Source of the DNA: Lachnoclostridium edouardi
GTDB taxonomy: Bacteria > Bacillota > Clostridia > Lachnospirales > Lachnospiraceae
Assembly (NCBI RefSeq): GCF_900240245.1
Contig: NZ_OESQ01000001.1
Location: forward strand, 254,566-318,565
Length of the DNA stretch: 64,000 bases
Reading direction: 5' to 3'
Below the pieces are notes generated by a model that saw only the letters and a program-made list of their open reading frames with translations, ran no database searches and was not told the origin of the DNA. Positions 49,619 to 58,754 of the stretch are shown in pieces. The stretch's first letter is position 1. Every line of letters starts with the position of its first letter. Made by a program: the position numbers and the translations under genes.

Positions 49619-50902
49619 TTAATACACACGGATAATTCCAGAAATTTCCTTTAAAACTGACATTCCCTTTACTATGGCGATAGCGTCGTTAAAATGGCTT
49701 TCCAGCACCTTATCTGTGATGATCACCAGCTCTGCAATGCCGTCCCGGCTTTTCTTCTGAACAACCTGGGCGATGCTCACGTCGTTATTGCCCAGCACCC
49801 CGGCAATATTGGCCAAAGCGCCGGCCTTATCCAGCACCTGAATTCTCATAAAGTAGCGGCTTTCTGTGGAGCCGATCTCCTTTACAGGCACCTGCCTGTA
49901 GCAGCTGCATCCCGTTCTTCCACAGCAATCGTGAAGAATATTTCCCATAGTGTCAATAATATCTCCCACAACTGCGCTGGCCGTAGGCATCTCTCCTGCC
50001 CCTCTTCCCATAAACATTGCGTCCCCGCAGGCCTCTCCATGTACAAACACTGCATTAAAGGAATCCTTAACAGACGCCAGGGGATGACTGTCAGGCAGGA
50101 GCACAGGGTGAACCTTTACCTCAATGCCATCCTCTGCCTCTCTGCCCATGGCAATCAGCTTTACTACATAGCCGAATTCCTTTGCGTACCGAATATCTTC
50201 TGCTGTTATTTTCGTAATTCCTTCAGTGTGAACCTGGGAAAATGTAACCCTGGAATGAAAGGCCATAGATGCCATAATAGCCAGCTTTCTGCCTGCGTCA
50301 TATCCTTCCACATCAGAAGTAGGATCTGCCTCGGCATACCCTAAATCAGTAGCCAGCTTTAAGGCCTGTCCATAGTCCATCCCCTCGTCTGACATTCTGG
50401 TCAGAATGTAATTGGTGGTGCCGTTGACAATTCCCATAACCTCTGTCAGCCGCCCGGCTCCTAAGCTTTGCTTTAAGGCCCGCACAATGGGAATAGCGCC
50501 GGCCACAGCCGCCTCATATTGAATATCTCCTTTAAATCTTCCCGCCTGATCCATAACCTGCTTTCCGTGCTCAGCCAGCAAGTCCTTATTGGCCGTCACC
50601 ACCTGCTTGCCTGCGGCAAGGGCCTCCATCATATAGGTAAGAGCCGGCTCAATGCCTCCCATAACCTCTACTACAATCTGTATTTCAGGATCTTTTACAA
50701 TCTCCTCCCAGTTGTCAGTGAGAATATCCTCAGGAATTCCCGGCCTTTTTTTACTTTTATTTCTCACCAAAATTTTCTTTATTTCCAGACTGGCTCCAGT
50801 TTGACTTAAAATTTCGTCCTTCAGCTGTTCTGCCAGCTTATATACTCCTCCGCCTACAGTTCCAACACCTAAAAGAGCGGCCTTAATCACTTTTTTATCC
50901 AT
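49619..50902 (-). CDS. hom: Homoserine dehydrogenase
   Basis: The enzyme reduces aspartate semialdehyde to homoserine for methionine and threonine synthesis. The 427-residue protein has the NAD(P) loop LLGVGTVGGGVYKL, the catalytic region VVTANKDLLAEHG, IVNGTTNYILTRM, GYAEADPTSDVEGYDAGRKL, and a C-terminal ACT domain (YFMRIQVLDKAGALANIAGV) for threonine feedback. It is a single gene with its own promoter and terminator. Confidence 0.96.
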   Translation of the reverse strand: MDKKVIKAALLGVGTVGGGVYKLAEQLKDEILSQTGASLEIKKILVRNKSKKRPGIPEDILTDNWEEIVKDPEIQIVVEVMGGIEPALTYMMEALAAGKQVVTANKDLLAEHGKQVMDQAGRFKGDIQYEAAVAGAIPIVRALKQSLGAGRLTEVMGIVNGTTNYILTRMSDEGMDYGQALKLATDLGYAEADPTSDVEGYDAGRKLAIMASMAFHSRVTFSQVHTEGITKITAEDIRYAKEFGYVVKLIAMGREAEDGIEVKVHPVLLPDSHPLASVKDSFNAVFVHGEACGDAMFMGRGAGEMPTASAVVGDIIDTMGNILHDCCGRTGCSCYRQVPVKEIGSTESRYFMRIQVLDKAGALANIAGVLGNNDVSIAQVVQKKSRDGIAELVIITDKVLESHFNDAIAIVKGMSVLKEISGIIRVY

Positions 50903-50944
50903 GCTTTACCTGCCTTCCTCTGTATCTCCTTAGATTTTTCTCCT

Positions 50945-50973
50945 ATTATACACATACAAAGCTATTGAGTAAA
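50945..50973 (-). promoter_or_regulatory. Promoter of hom
   Basis: TTTACT (plus 50968-50973) and TATAAT (50945-50950) are 17 nt apart on the leftward strand, with a TGTG extended -10. Confidence 0.65.
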
Positions 50974-51012
50974 CTCTTTTTTTCATCCTGTATTTTCCCT
51001 GCGCCCCTTTTA

Positions 51013-51041
51013 TTGCAGGAAATATTGTCCTATGATACAAT
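51013..51041 (+). promoter_or_regulatory. Promoter of the yitT-like gene
   Basis: TTGCAG (51013-51018) and TACAAT (51036-51041) with a 17-nt spacer, about 65 nt before the start codon. Confidence 0.6.
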
Positions 51042-51105
51042 AACAGACAGGGCCTGCAAAAACACTGGCCTGGCAGTTACTATATAATACTCTGGAGGAC
51101 TTAAA

Positions 51106-51948
51106 ATGAAACTATGGGAAACACTTAAAGAATTTTTAGTAATTACTTTTGCAACTATCATTGTAGCATCAGCTGTCTTTTTCTTTATGATTCCCAGCCA
51201 GGTATCAGTGGGAAGTATTTCCGGTTTAGCCATAATATTAGCCAACATCATACCATTAAAAATTTCTCTGATTACCTTTATTCTGAATACCTTTCTGCTG
51301 ATTGTAGGCTTTCTGTTTATCGGAAAAGATTTTGGGCTTAAAACAGTGTATACTTCCATTTTGCTTCCTTTTGTTTTAGGAATATTGGAGCTTCTTTTTC
51401 CCAACAATCTGTCCATAACAAATGATCCCTTTTTAGATGTAATCTCTTACATTTTTTTAGTCAGCGTCGGTCTAGCAATGCTGTTTAACCACAATGCCTC
51501 CTCCGGCGGCCTGGATATTGTGGCAAAGCTGCTGAACAAATACCTGCATATGGAATTAGGCAAGGCTATGTCCTTAGCAGGCATGTGCGTAGCCCTTTCA
51601 TCAGCTTTCTTTTATGATAAGAAAATTGTAGTTCTCAGTATACTGGGCACTTATTTAAACGGAATTATTTTAGATCACTTTATTTTTGGATTTAATGTAA
51701 AAAAACGGGTTTGTATTCTTTCAGAATATGAAAAAGAAATTAAAGACTTTATTCTCCACAGTCTTCACAGCGGCGCCACTATTTATGAAGCCATGGGCGC
51801 TTATGATAATAAAATCAGAAATGAAATTGTGACTATTGTAAATAAAAGCGAGTACGCCACGTTAATGTCCTTTATTTCCAAAACAGATAAAAACGCCTTT
51901 GTCACTGTATATACAGTAAATGAAATTATTTACCGTCCTAAGAAATGA
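51106..51948 (+). CDS. YitT family membrane protein (DUF161/DUF2179)
   Basis: A 280-residue protein with five to six membrane helices in the N-terminal two thirds (FATIIVASAVFFFMI, PLKISLITFILNTFLLIVGF, SSGGLDIVAKLLNKYLHMEL) and a soluble C-terminal DUF2179 domain (FNVKKRVCILSEYEKEIKDF, GATIYEAMGAY). Possibly a transporter; the substrate is unknown. GGAGG lies before the ATG. Confidence 0.88.
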   Translation: MKLWETLKEFLVITFATIIVASAVFFFMIPSQVSVGSISGLAIILANIIPLKISLITFILNTFLLIVGFLFIGKDFGLKTVYTSILLPFVLGILELLFPNNLSITNDPFLDVISYIFLVSVGLAMLFNHNASSGGLDIVAKLLNKYLHMELGKAMSLAGMCVALSSAFFYDKKIVVLSILGTYLNGIILDHFIFGFNVKKRVCILSEYEKEIKDFILHSLHSGATIYEAMGAYDNKIRNEIVTIVNKSEYATLMSFISKTDKNAFVTVYTVNEIIYRPKK

Positions 51949-51959
51949 TTTAAAAACAA

Positions 51960-51985
51960 GCCCCCTGAGAAAATTCTCAGAGGGC
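51960..51985. terminator. Terminator shared by yitT-like gene and rpmF
   Basis: CTGAGAA-AA-TTCTCAG is a perfect stem extended by GCCC/GGGC across one mismatch. T-rich sequence follows on the right; it can serve the convergent rpmF transcript too. Confidence 0.75.
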
Positions 51986-52019
51986 CTATTCTTTGTTTCA
52001 TTTAAATCACTGCTTGAAA

Positions 52020-52202
52020 TTAGTTTTCAACGCTAACGATTTCTTTTTTATTATAAGATCCGCAAGCCTTGCATACTCTGTGAGGCATCATTAAAGCGCC
52101 GCACTTGCTGCATTTTACTAAGTTTGGAGCACTCATCTTCCAGTTTGCTCGACGGCTGTCTCTTCTTGCTTTAGAAGATTTATTCTTTGGACAAATAGAC
52201 AT
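52020..52202 (-). CDS. rpmF: 50S ribosomal protein L32
   Basis: The 60-residue protein begins MSICPKNKSSKARRDSRRAN and has a Cys4 zinc-binding motif (CSKCGALMMPHRVCKAC). The ATG at 52202 has GGAGG 7 nt upstream, inside the end of yceD; the two genes are 2 nt apart, the usual yceD-rpmF operon. Confidence 0.97.
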   Translation of the reverse strand: MSICPKNKSSKARRDSRRANWKMSAPNLVKCSKCGALMMPHRVCKACGSYNKKEIVSVEN

Positions 52203-52204
52203 GG

Positions 52205-52732
52205 TCACACCTCCTTAAACTGTTTAAAAATATCCTGGATAACTGACATCCTTGGGTCCGGCGAACTGCGCTCGCACTGGCAATCCCCATGGTTGAGATT
52301 GCGCCCACATCTATTACAAATCCCTTTGCAATTCTCATCGCACAGGACTTTCATAGGTAAATTCAGCAATAGTTCATTGCGAACCAGCTGGTCTACATCC
52401 AGATAATTACCACTTATATAGGGCTGTTCGTCCAGATTTTCCACCCGATCCTCCTCAGACTGATTAAGGTCCAGGGATATATCTATGTCCAGATCAAAGT
52501 CAACTTTTACCGGCTCCAGGCAGCGGCTGCAGGGAATCATCAGAGAAAGCGCCGCCTTCCCTGTGGCTTCCAGCTTTCTTCCACCTGTATGCTTTACATG
52601 TAAAACTACCGGCTTTTTCTCCCTGATCTCATATGTGCCGTCAGGCCCGTGAAAACAGGTCATCTCTATATCTGGGGTGTAATCCTTCTCTTTTCCTTCG
52701 CAGGTAAACAACTCGGATAAGTTAATCTGCAT
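52205..52732 (-). CDS. yceD: YceD/DUF177 family protein
   Basis: A 175-residue protein of the DUF177 family: ALSLMIPCSRCLEPVKVDFD and the C-terminal Cys motif CDENCKGICNRCGRNLNHGD. Family members pair with L32 and are linked to 23S rRNA accumulation in plants and bacteria. The operon starts from a consensus promoter about 28 nt upstream. Confidence 0.9.
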   Translation of the reverse strand: MQINLSELFTCEGKEKDYTPDIEMTCFHGPDGTYEIREKKPVVLHVKHTGGRKLEATGKAALSLMIPCSRCLEPVKVDFDLDIDISLDLNQSEEDRVENLDEQPYISGNYLDVDQLVRNELLLNLPMKVLCDENCKGICNRCGRNLNHGDCQCERSSPDPRMSVIQDIFKQFKEV

Positions 52733-52759
52733 ATTAATCTCCTAATACGCACCTATGCT

Positions 52760-52788
52760 ATTATACATACGCGTTTTTCTTTTGTCAA
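52760..52788 (-). promoter_or_regulatory. Consensus promoter of yceD-rpmF
   Basis: TTGACA (plus 52783-52788) and TATAAT (52760-52765) with 17-nt spacing on the leftward strand; both hexamers are perfect. Confidence 0.85.
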
Positions 52789-52831
52789 CCAGTTTTTTCT
52801 ATTTTTCAGGCTGACAAAGCTTATTTTCTGA

Positions 52832-54022
52832 CTAAACTAAAGCTAATGTCTCTCTTGCAATAGCAAGCTCTTCATTGGTAGGAATAACCATAACCTTAAC
52901 CTTGGAAGCCGGAGTAGAGATCATAGTTCTCTCGCCTCTTACTTTGTTCTTCTCGTCGTCGATTTCCACGCCTAAATATCCTAAGTAAGAGCATACGGCC
53001 CCTCTGATTGGCTTATCATTTTCGCCTACGCCTGCTGTAAAGGCAATGGCGTCAACTCCGTTCATAGCTGCCACATATGCGCCAATGTATTTTGCTACGC
53101 GGTAAATAAATGCCTCAATAGCTACATGAGCGTTGTGATCTCCTTCGCCCTGAGCCTTCTGAACATCACGGAAGTCGCTGGAGATTCCTGACATACCCAG
53201 AATACCTGATTTCTTATTCAGAATATCCAGAACCTCATTGACTGTCTTTCCTTCTTTATTGCAGATAGACTGAATAACAGCAGGGTCCACGTCGCCGCTT
53301 CTGGTTCCCATAATCAAACCTTCCAAAGGAGTCAGGCCCATGCTGGTGTCCACACATTTGCCGCCGATAGAAGCAGAGATGCTGGCGCCGTTTCCTAAAT
53401 GGCAGACAATAACTTTTCCTGCTTTTGGATCTAATTCGCCGAACTTTAAAGCCTCCTTTGAAACAAAGCTGTGGCTGGTTCCATGGAAGCCATATCTTCT
53501 GATTCCGTATTTCTCATAGTACTCTCTTGGGATTGCATACATATATGCTTTTTCTTCCATGCCCTGTCCAAATGCAGTGTCAAACACAGCTACGTTTGGA
53601 ACACCTGGCATTGCCGCCTCACAAGCCTCGATTCCGATTAAGTTGGCCGGGTTGTGAAGAGGTCCTAAGTCAAAGCATTCTCTGATAACGCGTTTTACGT
53701 CTTCGTTTACAACAATAGAGTCGCTGTAAACCTGTCCGGCGTGAAGAACACGGTGGCCTACTGCGGAAATTTCCTTTGTATCGGCAATTACGCCGTGAAC
53801 AGGATCAACTAAAGCGTCCATAACCATCTGCACTGCTACCTTGTGGTCAGGCATTGGGCTTTCTACTTCATATTTATCTTTTCCTTCTGGCTTATGAGTC
53901 AGTTTGGAACCTTCAATTCCGATTCTTTCGCAAAGTCCCTTTGCCAGAACGGCCTCATTGTCCATATCAATTAACTGGTATTTCAGGGATGAACTACCGC
54001 AGTTGAGAACTAAAATTTTCAT
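52832..54022 (-). CDS. ackA: Acetate kinase
   Basis: The enzyme makes ATP and acetate from acetyl phosphate in fermentation. The 396-residue protein begins MKILVLNCGSSSLKYQLID and shows FDTAFGQGMEEKAYMYAIP, RYGFHGTSHSFVSKEAL, CHLGNGASISA and FTAGVGENDKPIRG. It is 29 nt downstream of pta in the typical pta-ackA operon. Confidence 0.98.
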   Translation of the reverse strand: MKILVLNCGSSSLKYQLIDMDNEAVLAKGLCERIGIEGSKLTHKPEGKDKYEVESPMPDHKVAVQMVMDALVDPVHGVIADTKEISAVGHRVLHAGQVYSDSIVVNEDVKRVIRECFDLGPLHNPANLIGIEACEAAMPGVPNVAVFDTAFGQGMEEKAYMYAIPREYYEKYGIRRYGFHGTSHSFVSKEALKFGELDPKAGKVIVCHLGNGASISASIGGKCVDTSMGLTPLEGLIMGTRSGDVDPAVIQSICNKEGKTVNEVLDILNKKSGILGMSGISSDFRDVQKAQGEGDHNAHVAIEAFIYRVAKYIGAYVAAMNGVDAIAFTAGVGENDKPIRGAVCSYLGYLGVEIDDEKNKVRGERTMISTPASKVKVMVIPTNEELAIARETLALV

Positions 54023-54051
54023 CTTAAAGAATCTCCTTATCTATATAATCA

Positions 54052-55047
54052 TTACTGATTCTGGCACTGTACAGCTGTAATCGCTACAACGCCTACAATA
54101 TCGTCTGCTGAGCAGCCTCTGGACAGATCGTTTACAGGCTTTGCAATACCCTGGCACATTGGTCCGTATGCTTCTGCCTTAGCCAATCTCTGTACCAGCT
54201 TGTAACCAATATTTCCTGCATCCAGGTCTGGGAATACCAGCACGTTAGCCTGTCCTGCAACCTTGCTCTCCGGAGCCTTGGAAGCGCCGATCTCTGGAAC
54301 AATGGCTGCGTCTAACTGAAGCTCACCGTCTAAAGCCAGTTCAGGAGCCATCTCTTTTGCCAGCTTTGTAGCTTCTACTACTTTAGTTACGTCATCATGC
54401 TTTGCGCTTCCCATAGAGGAATGAGACAGCATAGCAACCTTAGGCTCTTTTCCTACCAGCATACGGAAGCTTTCTGCTGAAGAAACAGCAATAGCTGCCA
54501 GCTCTTCTGGATTTGGATTCTGATTTAATCCGCAGTCGGCAAATACAAATGTTCCGTTCTCGCCGTACTGGCAATCCGGCACTTCCATCAGGAAGAAAGC
54601 GGAAACCAGCTTTGTGCCTGGTTTTGTCTTAATAATCTGAAGGCAAGGTCTTAATGTGTTAGCTGTGGAGTGACATGCGCCGGAAACCATACCGTCTGCA
54701 TCTCCATTTTTAATCATAAGACAGCCATAGTAAGCGTAATCTTTCAGAATGGTCTCCTTTGCCTGTTCTGGAGTCATTCCTTTAGATTTTCTCAGCTCTA
54801 CGAAAAGATCAATATACTCCTGTGTCTTTTCGTATGTAAATGGATTGATCACAGTTGCGCCTGTAATATCGTAGCCCTTGCTGTTCTCCTCCACTTCCTC
54901 TGGTGTTCCGATAATCACCAGGTTAGCCAATCCCTCTTTTAAAATTTTTTCAGCAGCTGCAAATGTTCTTTTGTCCATAGACTCTGGAAGAACGATTGTC
55001 TTTTTGTCAGCTTTTGCTTTTTCTTTAATAATGTCAATAAATCCCAT
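54052..55047 (-). CDS. pta: Phosphate acetyltransferase
   Basis: The enzyme converts acetyl-CoA and phosphate to acetyl phosphate. The 331-residue short form (single PTA_PTB domain) shows IVLPESMDKRTFAAAEKIL, GDADGMVSGACHSTANTLRP, FADCGLNQNPNPEELAAIA and ANVLVFPDLDAGNIGYKLVQ. It is the first gene of the pta-ackA operon. Confidence 0.98.
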   Translation of the reverse strand: MGFIDIIKEKAKADKKTIVLPESMDKRTFAAAEKILKEGLANLVIIGTPEEVEENSKGYDITGATVINPFTYEKTQEYIDLFVELRKSKGMTPEQAKETILKDYAYYGCLMIKNGDADGMVSGACHSTANTLRPCLQIIKTKPGTKLVSAFFLMEVPDCQYGENGTFVFADCGLNQNPNPEELAAIAVSSAESFRMLVGKEPKVAMLSHSSMGSAKHDDVTKVVEATKLAKEMAPELALDGELQLDAAIVPEIGASKAPESKVAGQANVLVFPDLDAGNIGYKLVQRLAKAEAYGPMCQGIAKPVNDLSRGCSADDIVGVVAITAVQCQNQ

Positions 55048-55170
55048 GTGGCATTCAGTCCCCTTTCGTACGTTTTTACATTCTCTTTCATTATATAACA
55101 GGCACTGAACCAGTACAAGGGATTGTGACGATTTTATTGCATTTTTTTCAGTACTTTTTCCCTATATTTG

Positions 55171-55503
55171 TTAAATTTTCTCGTATCTTTCCACATCTAC
55201 AACAAAAATTGTGGCTCCTCCCACCTCTACGGCCATAGGCATTGTTGTATAATTCACCATTGAAGTGCCTGACATATACGGCATATTTACTGTAATCTTC
55301 TGCCGCTCCCCGCACTCCTGCTTAATAATATCAATTACCTGATCTACCTTGTCATTTTCTGTTCCTATGAGCAGGGTTGTATTGCCCTTCCGCAGAAATC
55401 CTCCTGTTGTAGCTAATTTTGTTATGGAAAAATGCTCCATAGTCAGATGCTCAATTACCTCGTCCTCATTATCTTTTCTCACGATTGCATATACTAATTT
55501 CAT
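55171..55503 (-). CDS. darA: Cyclic-di-AMP receptor DarA (PII-like)
   Basis: A 110-residue PII-like protein (DUF970, formerly PstA in Firmicutes) that binds c-di-AMP. It begins MKLVYAIVRKDNEDEVIEHL, with the loop KLATTGGFLRKGNTTLLIGT and the C-terminal VEVGGATIFVVDVERYEKI. The start at 55503 has AGGAGG 8 nt upstream; an ATG six codons earlier lies on the site itself. A single gene, divergent from tmcAL. Confidence 0.9.
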   Translation of the reverse strand: MKLVYAIVRKDNEDEVIEHLTMEHFSITKLATTGGFLRKGNTTLLIGTENDKVDQVIDIIKQECGERQKITVNMPYMSGTSMVNYTTMPMAVEVGGATIFVVDVERYEKI

Positions 55504-55664
55504 AACTGCATCCTCCTGCATTCCAAATTATTATTACAAGGCTTTTTAAATATTTGCCCAGCGTTCTTATTATACCACATTTTTTACTTGGTTAATGACT
55601 TTTTCTTGTTAAGATGGTAAAATAATTCACAAACTATTATAAAAATAATATAAAGAGGAATTTT

Positions 55665-56912
55665 ATGAAGGTTACTGGAATTATTGCTGAATACAATCCT
55701 TTTCATAAAGGTCATATGTACCATATAGAGCAGGCCAGAATAAGCACTGGATGTGATTATATTATTGTTGCTGTCAGCGGAGATTTTGTGCAGCGGGGAG
55801 AGCCTGCTGTTTTTGATAAATATACAAGGGCAAAGTCTGCTCTTTTAGCAGGCGCTGATTTAGTTTTAGAACTGCCCTCTCTATTTGCAACTGGAAGCGC
55901 CCAGGATTTTGCAGCCTGCGGGGCCGCTCTTTTTCACCGTTTAGGGGCTGTAGATTTTTTATGCTTTGGAAGTGAATTGGGAGATATAAAAAAACTGGAA
56001 GCTGCCGCTGCCTTTTTGTGCAGCGAACCTCCAGAATTTTCTTATTATTTAAAAGCCCAGCTAAAAAACGGCCTTTCTTACCCTGCGGCCAGAGCCGCCG
56101 CCTATAAAAGCTGTATGCAGGAGGCCGGAAGTAAAAAGTGGGATTCCTCCCTTCTCTCCTCACCCAATAACATTTTAGGAATTGAATACTGTAAAGGGCT
56201 GCTCCGTCTAAACAGCCATATAAAACCTGTTGCTGTGAAACGTCTGGGAAGCTACCACAGCACTGACTTAGAAGCTGCAAAAAATTCTGCTGCCTACAGC
56301 TCCGCCTCCGCAGTCCGTTCCTCCATGAAGCAGGAAAATACTCACTGGAAAAGCCATATTCCTCAGGAAATTCTTTCTCTGTACGAAAAGGCTTATCCTT
56401 TGTATGTAGATGATTTTTCTCTTCTCCTTAACTTGGCTTTACTTAAAGTTTCCAGAAAAAATCCAGCCGCGTTAGGAGAAATCTACAGCTTTTCTGATGA
56501 GCTGGCAGCTCGCTTATTAAAATCAGAATTGTCCGGAGGGACTTTTTCCCAGAGAATCCAGCAGTTAAAATCTAAGGCTTACACCTACACCAGAATCAGC
56601 AGAGCCTTGCTTCATCTTATTTTAGGCGTAACTGAAACAGATTCTCTCAGGCTAAAAGAGGCCGGCTTCGCCCCTTATGCCAGGATTTTAGGCTTCCGCA
56701 AAGATTCCGCTCCTCTTTTATCCAAGTTAAAGCAGGCTTCCTCCATTCCTCTTGTCACTAAAATCAGCGGCTGTGAAAAAACTTTAGACCCTGAGGCTTA
56801 TTATTTTCTCAAACAGGATATGTACGCCTCCCACATTTATCAGGCTGTTTTGGCGGATAAATACCACATTCAGCCTAAAAATGAATTTACTCAGCCCATT
56901 GTTATTCTGTAG
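55665..56912 (+). CDS. tmcAL: tRNA(Met) cytidine acetate ligase TmcAL
   Basis: The enzyme acetylates C34 of elongator tRNA-Met with acetate and ATP. The 415-residue protein has the nucleotidyltransferase start VTGIIAEYNPFHKGHMYHIE, then AVSGDFVQRGEPAVFDKYTR, LELPSLFATGSAQDFA, CFGSELGDI and PNNILGIEYCKGLLRL. The last 11 bp overlap the convergent methyltransferase gene. Confidence 0.93.
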   Translation: MKVTGIIAEYNPFHKGHMYHIEQARISTGCDYIIVAVSGDFVQRGEPAVFDKYTRAKSALLAGADLVLELPSLFATGSAQDFAACGAALFHRLGAVDFLCFGSELGDIKKLEAAAAFLCSEPPEFSYYLKAQLKNGLSYPAARAAAYKSCMQEAGSKKWDSSLLSSPNNILGIEYCKGLLRLNSHIKPVAVKRLGSYHSTDLEAAKNSAAYSSASAVRSSMKQENTHWKSHIPQEILSLYEKAYPLYVDDFSLLLNLALLKVSRKNPAALGEIYSFSDELAARLLKSELSGGTFSQRIQQLKSKAYTYTRISRALLHLILGVTETDSLRLKEAGFAPYARILGFRKDSAPLLSKLKQASSIPLVTKISGCEKTLDPEAYYFLKQDMYASHIYQAVLADKYHIQPKNEFTQPIVIL

Positions 56913-58074
56913 GCAAAAGCAGGCTTGCCAGCACAGGCTTTACATGAAGAAAATCCATCAGCTCTTTTAACTCTTTCTTGTTGTCCTTAGGCTTTCCCTG
57001 CTTCACTGCCCGAATCAAAATATTTTTAGGCGTATGCTCCATGTCAATAAACTCTATTACCTGGGTGCGGTATCCTACATTCTCTAAAATCTCCGCCCGC
57101 AGTCCGTCTGTGTACAAAGCGGCCATCCGCTCCTTTAACAGACCGTAATGGAAAATTGGCTCCATCAACTTATTTTCCATTTGGCTGTTTAGCTGATGCT
57201 GGCAGCAGGGCACAGAAAGAATCACTTTGGCTCCCCAGCCTACAGCCTTTGCAAGAGCGTAATCTGTAGCCGTATCGCAGGCATGTAAAGTAACCACCAT
57301 GTCCACATGGTCCACCCCCTCATAGGAGGCAATATCCCCTGTGCAAAATGTTAAAGTATCATATCCGTACTTTTTGCTTAACCGGCTGCACCGCTCTATT
57401 ACATCCTTTTTCAGATCCAGCCCTATTACTTTTATTGGATATCCCTTTAACACCTTTAAATAATGGTACATGGCGAAGGTAAGGTATGACTTTCCGCAGC
57501 CAAAGTCTATAATTGTAGTTTCTTTTTCTTTATCCAGTTTTGGAAGAATATCTTCTATAAATTCCAGGAATCTGTTTATTTGTCTGAATTTGTCATACCT
57601 GGAGCGAATAACCGCTCCCTGGTCTGTCATAACTCCTAGATCAATAAGAAAGGGCACAGGAACTCCCTCCTCCAGCACATACTGCTTCTTTCTGTTGTGG
57701 GCAAGTCCCTGAGGCATATCTGTAATTTTTGCCGGAGCCTTTGACTTTATTTTAAAAGTAGCTTTTCCCTTTTTGCTGACAAGCACATGGACCTGTCCTG
57801 CCTCTGAGGTAATTTCCAGCTGTTTAAAGCAGCCGTCCATTGCCTCCCCTACATAAGCACATGCCTCTGCGGCGGTCATATTTTTGTGAAAAGCCTGTTT
57901 CTCTGTAAACTCCTCAGCCTGATATAACAGACTTCCCTTAATGATTAAAGGACGCAGCTTTATTTTTATAATTCTGCCCTTTTCAAAGGGATTGCTGATT
58001 ACTGCCGCATACAGCTTATTGTTTATAAACTGTTCCAGTATTCCTGTCAGCTTTTCTTTATCCTGATTATTCAT
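56902..58074 (-). CDS. Class I SAM-dependent methyltransferase (Methyltransf_32 type)
   Basis: A 390-residue protein. The SAM-binding loop TTIIDFGCGKSYLTFAMYHY sits in the middle (about residue 180), followed by VIGLDLKKDVIERC, MVVTLHACDTATDYALAKA and SVPCCQHQLNSQM, the catalytic-type motif of the Methyltransf_32 family. The N-terminal 170 residues are a family-specific domain. An RNA substrate is plausible but unproven. It lies downstream of the histidine phosphatase on the same strand. Confidence 0.85.
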   Translation of the reverse strand: MNNQDKEKLTGILEQFINNKLYAAVISNPFEKGRIIKIKLRPLIIKGSLLYQAEEFTEKQAFHKNMTAAEACAYVGEAMDGCFKQLEITSEAGQVHVLVSKKGKATFKIKSKAPAKITDMPQGLAHNRKKQYVLEEGVPVPFLIDLGVMTDQGAVIRSRYDKFRQINRFLEFIEDILPKLDKEKETTIIDFGCGKSYLTFAMYHYLKVLKGYPIKVIGLDLKKDVIERCSRLSKKYGYDTLTFCTGDIASYEGVDHVDMVVTLHACDTATDYALAKAVGWGAKVILSVPCCQHQLNSQMENKLMEPIFHYGLLKERMAALYTDGLRAEILENVGYRTQVIEFIDMEHTPKNILIRAVKQGKPKDNKKELKELMDFLHVKPVLASLLLPTE

Positions 58075-58098
58075 AATCTGCTTTCTATCCTGTTATTT

Positions 58099-58740
58099 TT
58101 AATTTTCCCGGCATATCCAGCCTTTTCTAAGTAAGTGGGGATGAGCTTCTAAATGGGCGTAATCATTAAAACGCTCTAAAGTAAACACCTTCCGCTCTCT
58201 GTCATATCTAAGCTCTGTAATGCTGCAGTTTTCCAAATCCTTCCCCAGCTGGCGCCATCTGGCCATGTCCATGCCTAAAATCCATGCAGTTAAGGCTCTG
58301 ATCACTCCGCCGTGAGTTACCACAGCCACTGTCTGAAATTCGGTTTCTCCTATTTCCTTCAGCAGGGGAAACGCCCGGTTTACTACATCTTGACCGCACT
58401 CCCCGCCTGGGTAAGGCAGATCCTCCTCCATTTTAGCCTGAGCAGCCTTAAAGTCTTTATACTTTTCACAGATTTCTTTGTCTGTCATGCCTTCCATATG
58501 GCCAAAAGAGATTTCCCTGATTTCCTGACGAATTATTCTGGGAGCCTGCCAGATCTCATTGGCAGTATCAGCCGTTTCAACAGCTCTCAGCAGATGGCTG
58601 GAATAAACGGCTTCAATCCCCGCCTTTTCCAGACGGCGGCCTAAAAGCCGGGCCTGTAAATATCCCTCCTTGGCCAGATCTACGTTTACATTGCACAGCC
58701 TGCTGCACTGTCTTCCATGGCGGATTAAATATATTTTCAT
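58099..58740 (-). CDS. Histidine phosphatase family protein
   Basis: A 213-residue phosphoglycerate-mutase-like enzyme with the phosphohistidine motif IYLIRHGRQC, the second-site residues YSSHLLRAVETADTAN and the C-terminal His in VVTHGGVIRALTAW. The Glu in EISFGHMEGMTDKEI is the likely proton donor. The substrate could be a phosphorylated cofactor intermediate such as alpha-ribazole phosphate, but nothing nearby shows this. It lies 14 nt after the UPF0210 gene. Confidence 0.88.
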   Translation of the reverse strand: MKIYLIRHGRQCSRLCNVNVDLAKEGYLQARLLGRRLEKAGIEAVYSSHLLRAVETADTANEIWQAPRIIRQEIREISFGHMEGMTDKEICEKYKDFKAAQAKMEEDLPYPGGECGQDVVNRAFPLLKEIGETEFQTVAVVTHGGVIRALTAWILGMDMARWRQLGKDLENCSITELRYDRERKVFTLERFNDYAHLEAHPHLLRKGWICREN

Positions 58741-58754
58741 CTGCTTTCCCCTGA